Source: an uncultured Opitutaceae bacterium (lineage in GTDB: Bacteria > Verrucomicrobiota > Verrucomicrobiia > Opitutales > Opitutaceae). From it: DNA of 56,129 bases. Both the position numbers and the translations under genes were made by a program. The stretch's first letter is position 1; each line of letters begins with the position of its first letter. Positions 1-8,184 of the stretch are shown piece after piece. Where the stretch lies: assembly GCA_903919205.1 (NCBI GenBank), contig CAIXHE010000041.1:1-56129 (forward strand), read 5' to 3'. The notes beneath the pieces are model-generated. The model was not told the origin of the DNA. It worked only from the letters and a program-made list of their open reading frames with translations, and made no database searches.

Positions 1-225
1 GGCCAATCGCCCACGCGGCCTTCGAGGCCGTGCGATTGGGCGCGCCGAAGGGACGACGGGCCGCATGGAGCCGACCGAAGGTTCGGTGGGCGATGGTCGC
101 GCCTGTGCAAGATCGGGCGCCTCTCCTTGGGGCTCCCGGCGACCGCGGGCCGTGCACTTTCTTGGCATGCAACCGGCACGGATCCCGGTCCAGACGCCTC
201 GTGCCGAGGCCCCGTCCTTCGGAAA
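1..225. other. Hairpin-rich non-coding stretch beside tRNA-Tyr
   Basis: No convincing protein gene lies here on either strand. Three clear inverted repeats are visible. Bases 3-39 form a long hairpin (7 bp outer stem 3-9/33-39, then 12-14/30-32, then 17-21/25-29, with two small internal bulges). A short one lies near 72-88, and 174-180 pairs with 200-206. No T-tract follows them, so they are not standard terminators. I compared the region by eye with RNase P RNA, tmRNA, SRP RNA and 6S RNA and found none of the conserved cores. It may be the end of an RNA gene cut by the window edge, a repeat element, or merely a structured spacer. Confidence 0.35.
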
Positions 226-309
226 TGGTGGTGGAGGTTGGATTCGAACCAACGGTGTCGTAAGACGGGAGATTTACAGTCTCCGGAGCGGCCACTGCTC
301 AACTCCACC
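226..309 (-). tRNA. tRNA-Tyr (GTA)
   Basis: Read on the minus strand this is a class II tRNA with a long variable arm. The 7-bp acceptor stem pairs GGTGGAG with CTCCACC, followed by discriminator A and a genomically encoded CCA at 228-226. The T-arm is GTTGG-TTCGAAT-CCAAC. The anticodon loop CTGTAAA carries GTA, so it reads tyrosine codons. The variable-arm class agrees with bacterial tRNA-Tyr. It is divergent from the downstream cls gene; 310-544 between them holds no other gene I can support. Confidence 0.96.
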
Positions 310-544
310 CAGTGAACCGTCGAAAGAGCCATGCGCCTCGCTCGCCGTCAAGGCTCATCTTGGAGCTCTTGGTCCCGGGAAAAACGCCCCCGTGATTGCC
401 GTTACGGAACCTTGCAAGAATCTTTGGGTCATGGCATTACGTGACTGGCTTCTTCACGTGGGCGTGTCGTGGGAAATCACCGTCCCGGCGGGATCCGAAA
501 TTCTGTGCTCGCACCCAGGCCCCTCCCACCCTTCCTAGCCCGAG

Positions 545-1981
545 GTGAGCACCTTTAGCCTGTACATCGACCGTTTCGTGCCCGGCGGCCTGCTGGCCCA
601 CGTGGCCGCCATCGCCGGCTTCCTTCTGGCCTTCTTCCTCGTGGCCCGGCTGATGAGCGAGCGACGCGCCCCGGCGAACACCTTCGCCTGGCTGCTGGTC
701 ATCGTCTTCATCCCCTGGCTCGGGGTGCCGCTTTACCTGCTGCTCGGCGGCCGCAAGCTGCGCCAGCTCGCCCGCAACAAGGGGGTCCTCCCGGCGGCCG
801 TCCCCGCGATGTGCGTGATCGACACCGGTTCCCTCTGCCAGCCCGTGGCCAACACCGTGCTCGGCGCCGGTGGATTTGCCCCGGTGGGCGGCAACCGGGT
901 GCGCTTCCTGCCCACCGGCGAGGAGGACTTTGCCGAGCTGGAGCGCCAGATCCTCGCCGCCAAGCACTCGATCCACCTCACCACCTTCATCCTGAGCCGG
1001 GACGCGACCGGGCGCCGGATCGTGGAGCTCTTGACCCAGCGCGCCCGCGAAGGCGTCAAGGTGAGGCTGCTCCTGGACGCCCTCGGCTCGTTCATGTCCT
1101 CGCGCGGCTTCGTCGAGCCGTTGCGCAAGGCCGGCGGCGAGGTCGGGCGCTTCATGCCGGTGTTGCCCTTCACCTCCAGGGGCTCCGCCAACCTCCGAAG
1201 CCACCGCAAGATCGCGATCTTCGACGGCACGACCGCGATGATCGGCGGCCGCAACATCGCCGTCGAATACATGGGGCCGACGCCCTTCGCGAAGCGCTGG
1301 CGCGACTTTGGCGCCGTGATCGAGGGGCCCGCGGCCGTCGTGCTGGGCGAGGTGTTCGTGGCGGACTGGAGCTTCGCCACCCGCCAGCCCCAGGGGGGCG
1401 CGCGCGCCGACGCCCAGGCCGAGGGCGCGCCGATCCGGGGCGCCTGCGACCTGCAGGTCGTCGCCAGCGGGCCGGACGTGCCCGGCGACCCGCTTTACGA
1501 GGGCGTGATCGCCATGATCCAGGCCGCCGAGCGCGACATCTGGATCGTCACCCCCTACTTCATTCCCGATGAGGTGATCCAGCGCTCGCTGATCGTGAAG
1601 GCCCGGGCCGGCTGCCGCGTGACCTTGATCGTCCCGGCCCGGTCGAACCACCCGGTGACCGACTACGCGCGCAGGGCCTACACCCGGGAGCTGCTGCGGG
1701 CGGGCTGCCGGGTGCTGCTCTACCAGGGTACCATGCTGCACGCCAAGGCGATCGCGATCGACGACCGCGTGGCGCTGGTCGGCTCGCCCAACTGCGACCT
1801 GCGCAGCCTGTTCGTGAACTTTGAGATCGGGGTGCTGCTCTACAGCCGCCAGGAGGTCCAGGCGGTCACCGCGTGGATCGCCGACCTGGAGAAGGCCACG
1901 ACCCTGCCGCCGAACCAGCGCCGCAGCGTCGTTCACTCGATCATGGAGGACGTCTGCAGGCTTCTGGCGCCGCTCCTCTAG
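545..1981 (+). CDS. cls: Cardiolipin synthase (phospholipase D family)
   Basis: A 478-residue inner-membrane enzyme that joins phosphatidylglycerol units to make cardiolipin. Two N-terminal membrane helices (about residues 15-35 and 42-62) precede two phospholipase D domains. Each domain has an HxK(x)4D motif: SHRKIAIFD near residue 219 and LHAKAIAID near 398, with the expected following GGRN and GSPN. Length and layout match bacterial ClsA/ClsB-type enzymes. The start is a GTG giving the usual first helix; an ATG at 653 would remove that helix, so the GTG is preferred. Its TAG stop overlaps the stop of the convergent cimA gene within the four bases 1978-1981. Confidence 0.93.
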   Translation: MSTFSLYIDRFVPGGLLAHVAAIAGFLLAFFLVARLMSERRAPANTFAWLLVIVFIPWLGVPLYLLLGGRKLRQLARNKGVLPAAVPAMCVIDTGSLCQPVANTVLGAGGFAPVGGNRVRFLPTGEEDFAELERQILAAKHSIHLTTFILSRDATGRRIVELLTQRAREGVKVRLLLDALGSFMSSRGFVEPLRKAGGEVGRFMPVLPFTSRGSANLRSHRKIAIFDGTTAMIGGRNIAVEYMGPTPFAKRWRDFGAVIEGPAAVVLGEVFVADWSFATRQPQGGARADAQAEGAPIRGACDLQVVASGPDVPGDPLYEGVIAMIQAAERDIWIVTPYFIPDEVIQRSLIVKARAGCRVTLIVPARSNHPVTDYARRAYTRELLRAGCRVLLYQGTMLHAKAIAIDDRVALVGSPNCDLRSLFVNFEIGVLLYSRQEVQAVTAWIADLEKATTLPPNQRRSVVHSIMEDVCRLLAPLL

Positions 1982-3564
1982 GAGGTGGCGGCCGCGCGCT
2001 CGGGGATCGAGAGGCGGTACTCGACCGCGTCGCGCAGGGCCTCCCAGGAGGCGTCGATGATGTTGTCGGAGACGCCCACCGTGCCCCAGATCGAGTGGCC
2101 GTCGCCGCTCTCTACCAGCACGCGCGTCTTTGAGCTCGATCCCTCGTCTCCCTCGAGGATGCGCACCTTGTAGTCACGCAGCTTCATGTCCCGCAGCTGG
2201 GGGAAGGTCTTCTCGAGCGCGAGGCGCAGGGCCTTGTCGAGGGCCCCGATGGGGCCCGAGGCCTCGGCGACCGTGTGCACCGACTCCCCGCCCACCTTGA
2301 CGCGCACGGTCGCCTCCGACCAGATCTCTCCGCGGTGCCTCTCGATGATGACGCGGTAGCCCTCGACCTCGAAGAACTCCTTGCGGTGTCCGAGCGCCCG
2401 CGACACGAGGAGCTTGAACGACGCGTCGGCGGCCTCGTACTCGTAGCCCCTGAACTCGCGCTCCTTCAGCTCCTCGATCAGTCCCTTCAACTCCGGGCTC
2501 TTCTCGTCCAGGTCCAGCCCGAACTCCTTCGCCTTGAGCGCCAGGCTGCTGCGGCCCGCCATGTCGGAGACGAGCACGCGGGTGCGGTTGCCGACGAGGG
2601 CGGGGTCGATGTGCTCGTAGCTGCGGGCCACCTTCTGGGCGGCGTTCGCATGCAGGCCCCCCTTGTGCGCGAAGGCCGACTGCCCGACGAACGGGGCCTT
2701 CGGGTCGGGGCGCAGGTTCGCCAGCTCGTCGAAGAAGAGCGAGAGGTCCCTCAGCTGCCCGAGGTTGCCCGCGCAGGCCAGGCTCCTGCCCATCTTGAGG
2801 GCGAGGTTGGGCAGGATGGACACCAGGTTCGCGTTCCCGACGCGCTCGCCGTACCCGTTGATCGTACCCTGCACGAGGGTGGCCCCCGCTCCGATCCCGG
2901 CGAGCGACACGGCGACACCAAGACCGCTGTCGTTGTGGCAGTGTACGCCCACGCGCTCGCCGCCGAAGCGCTCGACGACGGCCGCCACGATGTCGGTCAC
3001 CTGGGGCACGAGCTTGCCCCCGATCGTCTCGCAGAGCGTCAGGTTGGAGGCTCCGCCCCGGGCGGCGGCCTCCAGGGTGCGCAGGGCGTAGTCCGGGTTG
3101 TCGAGGTACCCGTCGAAGAAATGCTCGGCGTCGTAGACCACCTCGCGCCCCTGCGCCGTCAGGTAGCGCACCGAGTCCTCGATCATGGCCAGGTTCTCTT
3201 CGGGCGTCGTGCGCAGGATCTCGTTCACGTGCAACAGCCAGGTCTTTCCGACCAGGGTCAGGACCGGCATGCCGCTGTCGAGAAGGGTCCTTAGCTGAGG
3301 GTCGGCGTCGGCCCGGTTCCCCGCCCTTCGGGTGGAGCCGAACGCCGCCATGCGGGCGTGCTTCAGGCGAAGGCCCTTCGCCTCGGCAAAGAACGCGATG
3401 TCGCGCGGGTTCGAGCCGGGGAAGCCGCCCTCGATGTAGTCCACTCCGAACTGGTCGAGCCTCTCGGCGATCATCAGCTTGTCGGTCACGGAAAAGCTGA
3501 TGCCCTCGCCCTGGGTTCCGTCCCGCAGGGTCGTGTCGTAGATGCGTACGTGGTTCGTGGACAT
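1978..3564 (-). CDS. cimA: (R)-citramalate synthase
   Basis: 528 residues. It condenses pyruvate and acetyl-CoA to citramalate, the threonine-independent entry to isoleucine (and 2-oxobutanoate). It belongs to the DRE-TIM metallolyase family: RIYDTTLRDGTQGEG at the N-terminus, the HCHNDSGLGVA metal-binding motif mid-protein, and a C-terminal LeuA-type regulatory domain. The YIEGGFPGSNPRD stretch and total length fit CimA rather than 2-isopropylmalate or homocitrate synthase. I chose the ATG at 3564 (protein begins MSTNHVRIYD); the frame stays open upstream to 3630, but that extension runs into thrC. It is the last gene of the serA-to-cimA run, 13 bases after thrC. Confidence 0.9.
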   Translation of the reverse strand: MSTNHVRIYDTTLRDGTQGEGISFSVTDKLMIAERLDQFGVDYIEGGFPGSNPRDIAFFAEAKGLRLKHARMAAFGSTRRAGNRADADPQLRTLLDSGMPVLTLVGKTWLLHVNEILRTTPEENLAMIEDSVRYLTAQGREVVYDAEHFFDGYLDNPDYALRTLEAAARGGASNLTLCETIGGKLVPQVTDIVAAVVERFGGERVGVHCHNDSGLGVAVSLAGIGAGATLVQGTINGYGERVGNANLVSILPNLALKMGRSLACAGNLGQLRDLSLFFDELANLRPDPKAPFVGQSAFAHKGGLHANAAQKVARSYEHIDPALVGNRTRVLVSDMAGRSSLALKAKEFGLDLDEKSPELKGLIEELKEREFRGYEYEAADASFKLLVSRALGHRKEFFEVEGYRVIIERHRGEIWSEATVRVKVGGESVHTVAEASGPIGALDKALRLALEKTFPQLRDMKLRDYKVRILEGDEGSSSKTRVLVESGDGHSIWGTVGVSDNIIDASWEALRDAVEYRLSIPERAAATS

Positions 3565-3577
3565 GGGTCCTGTGCCG

Positions 3578-4936
3578 TCAGACAGCGCGAGGCTCGATGA
3601 AGCCACGAATCGCCGCCGCGTCAGCCACAATCTTGTGGCTCTTCAGGGACCTGCGCTTGAGCGCCTCGAGGGAAGGATGGGTCGGGTGCAGTCCGATGGC
3701 GGCCTCGATCGTGTCCGGGAACTTGGCCGGGCTCGCCGTCGCCAGGACGACGCTCGGCTGGTTCGGGTCGAGGTCCTTGAAGGCGCAGGCGGTGTGGGGG
3801 TCGACGACGTAGCCGTGGCTCCGGTGCACGTCGGCAATGATGCTGCGGATCTCCGAGTCCTCGCAGCGCGAGGACGTGAACGTGTCCCGCTCGAAGTCCT
3901 TGAAGCGGTGCACCCCCGTTGTGCGCAGCTCGGCCATCACGTGGCGCACCTGGGACCCGTCAGAGCCGCAGCTGTAGTAGAGGAAGCGCTCGAAGTTGGA
4001 GGCGACCTGGATGTCCATCGACGGGGCCAGGCTCGGCCGCACCTCGCCCACCCGGTACTCCCCGGTCGTGAAGAGCCGGTGCAGGAGGTCGTTCTGGTTC
4101 GTGGCCACCCGGAAGCCACGGATAGGGACGCCCATCTTCTGGAGCATCCAGCCGGCGAGCACGTTCCCGAAGTTGCCGGTGGGCACGACGAAGATGGCCT
4201 CGGCCTGCTGGTCGGCGGGCAGGCGCAGCCAGGCGTGGAGGTAGTAGACGCACTGGGCCAGCACGCGGGCGATGTTGATCGAGTTGACGGCCGAGAGGCG
4301 GTGGCGCACCCGGAAGGCCCCGTCGCCAAAGATCTCCTTCAGCACCCGCTGGGCGTCGTCGAAGGAGCCGTCTACCGCCAGGGCGTAGACGTTGGCCTCG
4401 CCGGTGCAGGCCATCTGGCGCTCCTGCAGGGGCGACACCCGCCCGTCCGGATAGAGGATGAAGATGGCGACGCCCGGGCGCCCCATCAGGCCGTGGATCG
4501 CCGCCGCCCCCGTGTCCCCGGAGGTGGCCCCGAGCACGTTGAGCGTCTCACCCCGAAGCGCGCACTGGCGCTGGTATAGGTTGCCGAGCAGCTGGAGCGC
4601 GATGTCCTTGAAGGCAAGGGTCGGACCGTGGAAGAGCTCGAGGACGTGCAGGTGGGACGCCAGCTGCCGCAGGGGCGCCACCTCGGGACGGTCAAAGTGG
4701 GCATAGGAGCGGGCGACCAGCTCGCGCAGCTCGGCCTCCGGGATGTCGGTGGCAAACCGGCGCAGGAAGCGGAAGCTGAGCTCCGCGTACGGGAGGTCAC
4801 GAAGGTCCGCGAGCTCGCCGCCGAAGTCCGGGAGCCGTTCGGGGACAAACAGGCCCCCGTCGGGCGCCAGGCCGGCTGCCACCGCGTCGGAGAACCCGAG
4901 CGGAGGGGTTTCTCCCCTCGTGGAGACGTAGCGCAT
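3578..4936 (-). CDS. thrC: Threonine synthase
   Basis: 452 residues; converts O-phosphohomoserine to threonine using pyridoxal phosphate. The N-terminus MRYVSTRGETPPLGFSDA is diagnostic of the ThrC class with the long N-terminal domain. The PLP lysine is in FHGPTLAFKDIALQ (near residue 113), and the phosphate-binding GATSGDTGAAA follows. It lies 16 bases after lysC and 13 before cimA, so the threonine branch is continued here. Homoserine kinase, which makes its substrate, is not in the window. Confidence 0.95.
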   Translation of the reverse strand: MRYVSTRGETPPLGFSDAVAAGLAPDGGLFVPERLPDFGGELADLRDLPYAELSFRFLRRFATDIPEAELRELVARSYAHFDRPEVAPLRQLASHLHVLELFHGPTLAFKDIALQLLGNLYQRQCALRGETLNVLGATSGDTGAAAIHGLMGRPGVAIFILYPDGRVSPLQERQMACTGEANVYALAVDGSFDDAQRVLKEIFGDGAFRVRHRLSAVNSINIARVLAQCVYYLHAWLRLPADQQAEAIFVVPTGNFGNVLAGWMLQKMGVPIRGFRVATNQNDLLHRLFTTGEYRVGEVRPSLAPSMDIQVASNFERFLYYSCGSDGSQVRHVMAELRTTGVHRFKDFERDTFTSSRCEDSEIRSIIADVHRSHGYVVDPHTACAFKDLDPNQPSVVLATASPAKFPDTIEAAIGLHPTHPSLEALKRRSLKSHKIVADAAAIRGFIEPRAV

Positions 4937-4952
4937 GGCCCGGGGGCCCCGG

Positions 4953-6170
4953 CTAGACCGTGTCGAGCTTGAAGGCGGCGTGGGCCACCCGAACGGCCTC
5001 GTCGGCGCGGTCCAGGTCCACGACGACGGAGATCTTGATCTCGGACGTGCTGATCAGGTCGATGTTGATCCCGACGTCGGCCAGGGCCTGGAACAGGGTC
5101 GCGGCGACGCCGCTGTGGGTCTTCATGCCGACCCCGACCACCGAGAGCTTGGCGATGTGCTCGTGGACGGCCACCTGGCCGCCGCCGATCGCGTCCAGCA
5201 CGGGCTCCAAGGCCTTGACGGCGCGCACGGTGTCGGCCTGGGGCACGGTGAACGTCAGGTTCGCGATCCCGTGGCGCCCCACGTTCTGCACGATCATGTC
5301 CACGATGACGTTGGCGTCCGCGAGGCCACGGAACACTTTCGCCGCGGAGCCTGGCTTGTCCAGGATGTTGCTGACAATGACCTTTGCCTGATCCTTGTCG
5401 GCAGCGATGCCGCGAACGACGACCTGTTCCATATAGGCGACTTCTTCTTTCACGAGGGTTCCTGTGTTGTGGTTGAACGACGAGCGGACTTCGAAAATGA
5501 CCCCGTACTTCTTGGCGAACTCCACCGAGCGCGATTGCATGACCTTCGAGCCGGAGGAGGCGAGCTCAAGCATCTCATCATACGAGATCTCAGGCAGCTT
5601 CCGTGCCGTTTTCACGACTCTCGGGTCGGACGTGTAGACGCCGTCCACGTCGGTGTAGATTTCGCAGCGGTCGGCCTTGAGCGCGGCCGCGAGCGCGATG
5701 GCGGTCAGGTCCGAGCCCCCGCGCCCGAGGGTCGTGATCTGGCCCTCCTCGTCGATGCCCTGGAAGCCCGCGACGATCACGACCTTGCCCTCGCTCAGGT
5801 CGCGGGTGATCGGCTTCGGGTTGACCATCTTTATCTTGGCCTTCGTGTGCACCTTGTCGGTGAAGATCCCGGCCTGGGCGCCCGTGTAGCTGACCGCCTT
5901 CACGGACTTGCCGTGGAGCGCCATGGCCATGAGGGCGATCGACTCCTGCTCGCCGATCGCGAGCAGCTGGTCTAGCTCGCGCTCGCTCGGCTCCGGGCAA
6001 AGAGATTTCGCGCGGGCGATGAGCTCATTGGTCACCCCGGCGCGCGCCGAGAGCACGACCACGACCTGGTTACCCTCGTCGCGGACCGCCTTGATTCGGT
6101 CCGCCACGTTCCTGATGCGATCGACGTCACCGACCGAGGTGCCGCCATATTTCTGTACGATTAGGGCCAT
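4953..6170 (-). CDS. lysC: Aspartate kinase
   Basis: 405 residues; phosphorylates aspartate, the first step to lysine, methionine and threonine. The amino-acid kinase domain opens with KYGGTSVGD (residues 7-15) and has GRGGSDLTA and YTDVDGVYTSDPR. Two ACT domains follow (from about 255 and 340), the usual site of feedback control. The second carries a KTHSGVAATLF stretch like that of lysine/threonine-controlled enzymes. The frame is open far upstream, but ATG 6170 gives the canonical MALIVQKYGG start, 23 bases after hom. Confidence 0.95.
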   Translation of the reverse strand: MALIVQKYGGTSVGDVDRIRNVADRIKAVRDEGNQVVVVLSARAGVTNELIARAKSLCPEPSERELDQLLAIGEQESIALMAMALHGKSVKAVSYTGAQAGIFTDKVHTKAKIKMVNPKPITRDLSEGKVVIVAGFQGIDEEGQITTLGRGGSDLTAIALAAALKADRCEIYTDVDGVYTSDPRVVKTARKLPEISYDEMLELASSGSKVMQSRSVEFAKKYGVIFEVRSSFNHNTGTLVKEEVAYMEQVVVRGIAADKDQAKVIVSNILDKPGSAAKVFRGLADANVIVDMIVQNVGRHGIANLTFTVPQADTVRAVKALEPVLDAIGGGQVAVHEHIAKLSVVGVGMKTHSGVAATLFQALADVGINIDLISTSEIKISVVVDLDRADEAVRVAHAAFKLDTV

Positions 6171-6193
6171 GTGGGAAAGGGTCCGCCCTGCGC

Positions 6194-7510
6194 CTAGTCG
6201 CCCAGGTCGCCGATGCGCAGCAGCAGCGGCGCCTCGCGCACGCTCTCGAGGCGCGCCAGCGCCCGCAGCGCGACGCGCATCGCGCGCTCGTCGCTGTCGT
6301 GGGTGGTGAGGACGAGCGACGCGAGGTCGGGGGTTTCGGAGGGGGATTGGATCACGCTGGCGATGCTCATGTGGTTGCGCGCCATGATGGTGGCAACCCG
6401 TGCCAGCACACCCGGTCTGTCGGCCACGGTCAACCGGACATAAAAGCGGCCCCGGATGCGCTCCAGGGGCGCGAGCCGCGCGCCCTTGGCCGCGGGGAGG
6501 TCGGGGGAGCCCTGGGGGGCGCCCTTGCCGTGGGTCAGGAGCGAGACGGCGTCCGCCAGGTCGCTGATGACGGCACTCGCCGTCGCGTCCTGGCCGGCGC
6601 CCCGGCCGATGTAGACCGTCGTGCCGACGACGTCGCCGGTGACCGAGATCGCGTTGAAGACGCCGCTGACCCGCGCGAGCACCGTCTCCTGGGGCAGGAG
6701 CGTCGGGTGCACCCGCACGCTGATCTCGTCGGTCTTGAAGTCCCGCGTGATGATGGCGAGCAGCTTGATGCCGAAGCCGAGGGCGGCCGCGTTCTTGAAG
6801 TCCGCCGGCGTGATGCGGTTGATTCCCTCGACGATCATCTTGTCCGGGCGCACCCACACGCCGTGGGCGAGCCACGCCAGGATCGACGCCTTGTGGGCCG
6901 TGTCCCAGCCCTCGACGTCGAGCGACTCGTCGGACTCGGCGTAGCCGAGGCGCTTGGCCTCCCCGAGCACGCTCGCGTAGGGGGCGTCGAGCTCCTCCAT
7001 CTTGGTCAGGATGTAGTTGCAGGTGCCGTTCAGGATGCCGTAGATGCGCGGGAAGCGGTTCGCCACGAGGCCCTCCCTCACCGCCTTGATGATCGGGATG
7101 CCGCCGGCGACGCTCGCCTCGAAGAGGAAGGCGCCGCCGCCGCGGCGGGCGGCCGCGAAGATCTCGGCGCCGTGGGCGCAGATGAGGGCCTTGTTGGCCG
7201 AGACCACGATCTTTCCACGCTTGAGCGCGGCGAGGGTCACCTCGCGCGCCACGCCGGTGCCCCCCATCAGCTCGCAGACGATGTGGATGTCGGGGTCGGT
7301 CGCGATCGACAGCGGGTCGGTGGTCAGCTTCGAGCTGGGCACCTTGACGTCCCGGGCCTTGGAGAGGTCCCTCACCGAGGCCCGGCTGAGCTCGATGCGG
7401 GCCCCGAGCCTCGCCTCGAGGTCGGTGCGCAGGCGCCCGAAGTGCTTCCAGACGCCCTGCCCGACCGTCCCCAGGCCGCACAGCCCGATGTTGTAGGTGG
7501 GCGCGCTCAA
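6194..7510 (-). CDS. hom: Homoserine dehydrogenase
   Basis: 438 residues; reduces aspartate semialdehyde to homoserine. The NAD(P)-binding GLCGLGTVGQGV lies at residues 10-21, the catalytic region has ILNGTCNYILTKM and GYAESDESLDVEG, and a C-terminal ACT domain begins near RFYVRLTVADRPG. I place the start at a TTG (7508-7510): it gives the family N-terminus, has GGAGG 7 bases upstream, and overlaps the plsY stop as TTGA, a typical translational-coupling junction. The frame remains open much further upstream, but that part is antisense shadow through plsY and serA. Confidence 0.92.
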   Translation of the reverse strand: MSAPTYNIGLCGLGTVGQGVWKHFGRLRTDLEARLGARIELSRASVRDLSKARDVKVPSSKLTTDPLSIATDPDIHIVCELMGGTGVAREVTLAALKRGKIVVSANKALICAHGAEIFAAARRGGGAFLFEASVAGGIPIIKAVREGLVANRFPRIYGILNGTCNYILTKMEELDAPYASVLGEAKRLGYAESDESLDVEGWDTAHKASILAWLAHGVWVRPDKMIVEGINRITPADFKNAAALGFGIKLLAIITRDFKTDEISVRVHPTLLPQETVLARVSGVFNAISVTGDVVGTTVYIGRGAGQDATASAVISDLADAVSLLTHGKGAPQGSPDLPAAKGARLAPLERIRGRFYVRLTVADRPGVLARVATIMARNHMSIASVIQSPSETPDLASLVLTTHDSDERAMRVALRALARLESVREAPLLLRIGDLGD

Positions 7511-8178
7511 GAGGATCCCTCCCCGCCGCCCGGGACCTTCCGCTCGAACTTCTTCTCGGTGCCGTTTAGCAGCCGCTGGACATTGGTGCGGTGGCGCACC
7601 GCGACGAATACGGCGACGACACCGGTGACCCCGAGCGCGAGGCGGCCGCGACCCAGGAGATACGTGGAGACGGGCAGGCTGAGCGCCGCCAGGATCGAGG
7701 CCAGGGAGACGTACCGGGTCAGGTAGAAGCAGGAGGACCAGATCAGGGCCGCGATCACCGTGACGAGCGGCAGCAGGACCACGAGCCCTCCCGCGGCCGT
7801 AGCCACGCCCTTTCCGCCCCGGAACCGAGTGAAGCAGGAGAAGGAGTGCCCGACCAGGGCGGACGCGAGGCCGCAGTAGCCGAGCAGCTGCGTGCGCCCC
7901 TCGGGCAGCCGGTAGACGTAGAAGGCGAGCAGGAGCGGCCAGCCCGCGGCCACCGCTCCCTTCAGGGCGTCGAGGACGAACACGGTGTTGCCGGGGCCCG
8001 CCCCGAGCACCCGGCGCACGTTGGTGGCCCCGGGGCTCTTGCTGCCGACCTCGAAGATGTCGACCCCGTGCGAGCGCGCCACCAGGAACCCGAACGGCAG
8101 GGCGCCGAGCACGTACCCGGAGGCGGCCGCTATGAGAAGCGGCACCAGAAGCTCGGGGGTTGCGGGGGGCACGGCCAT
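7507..8178 (-). CDS. plsY: Acyl-phosphate:glycerol-3-phosphate acyltransferase
   Basis: 223 residues, integral membrane protein. PlsY transfers an acyl chain from acyl-phosphate to glycerol-3-phosphate, the first step of phospholipid synthesis. Visible family motifs are LPFGFLVARSHGVDIFEVGSKSPGATN split over the first loop (GSKSPGATNVRR), HSFSCFTRFRGGKGVAT (a conserved glycine-rich loop) and RHRTNVQRLLNGTEKK at the end. About five hydrophobic helices are present. It sits between serA (6 bases apart) and hom (4-base overlap), so a lipid gene is embedded in an amino-acid operon. Confidence 0.94.
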   Translation of the reverse strand: MAVPPATPELLVPLLIAAASGYVLGALPFGFLVARSHGVDIFEVGSKSPGATNVRRVLGAGPGNTVFVLDALKGAVAAGWPLLLAFYVYRLPEGRTQLLGYCGLASALVGHSFSCFTRFRGGKGVATAAGGLVVLLPLVTVIAALIWSSCFYLTRYVSLASILAALSLPVSTYLLGRGRLALGVTGVVAVFVAVRHRTNVQRLLNGTEKKFERKVPGGGEGSS

Positions 8179-8184
8179 CGCGTC

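Noticed and set aside
1-225. RNase P RNA, tmRNA, SRP RNA or 6S RNA
   Set aside because: None of the conserved cores (for example the P4 helix sequences or the SRP tetraloop region) could be found on either strand.
437-1936. Long open frame antisense to cls
   Set aside because: It mirrors the coding bias of cls; the translation is Arg/Gly/His/Asp-rich without any motif.
6171-7481. N-terminal extension of lysC and, likewise, of hom up to 9445
   Set aside because: High GC keeps these frames open, but they overlap hom, plsY and serA; the family starts lie at 6170 and 7510.
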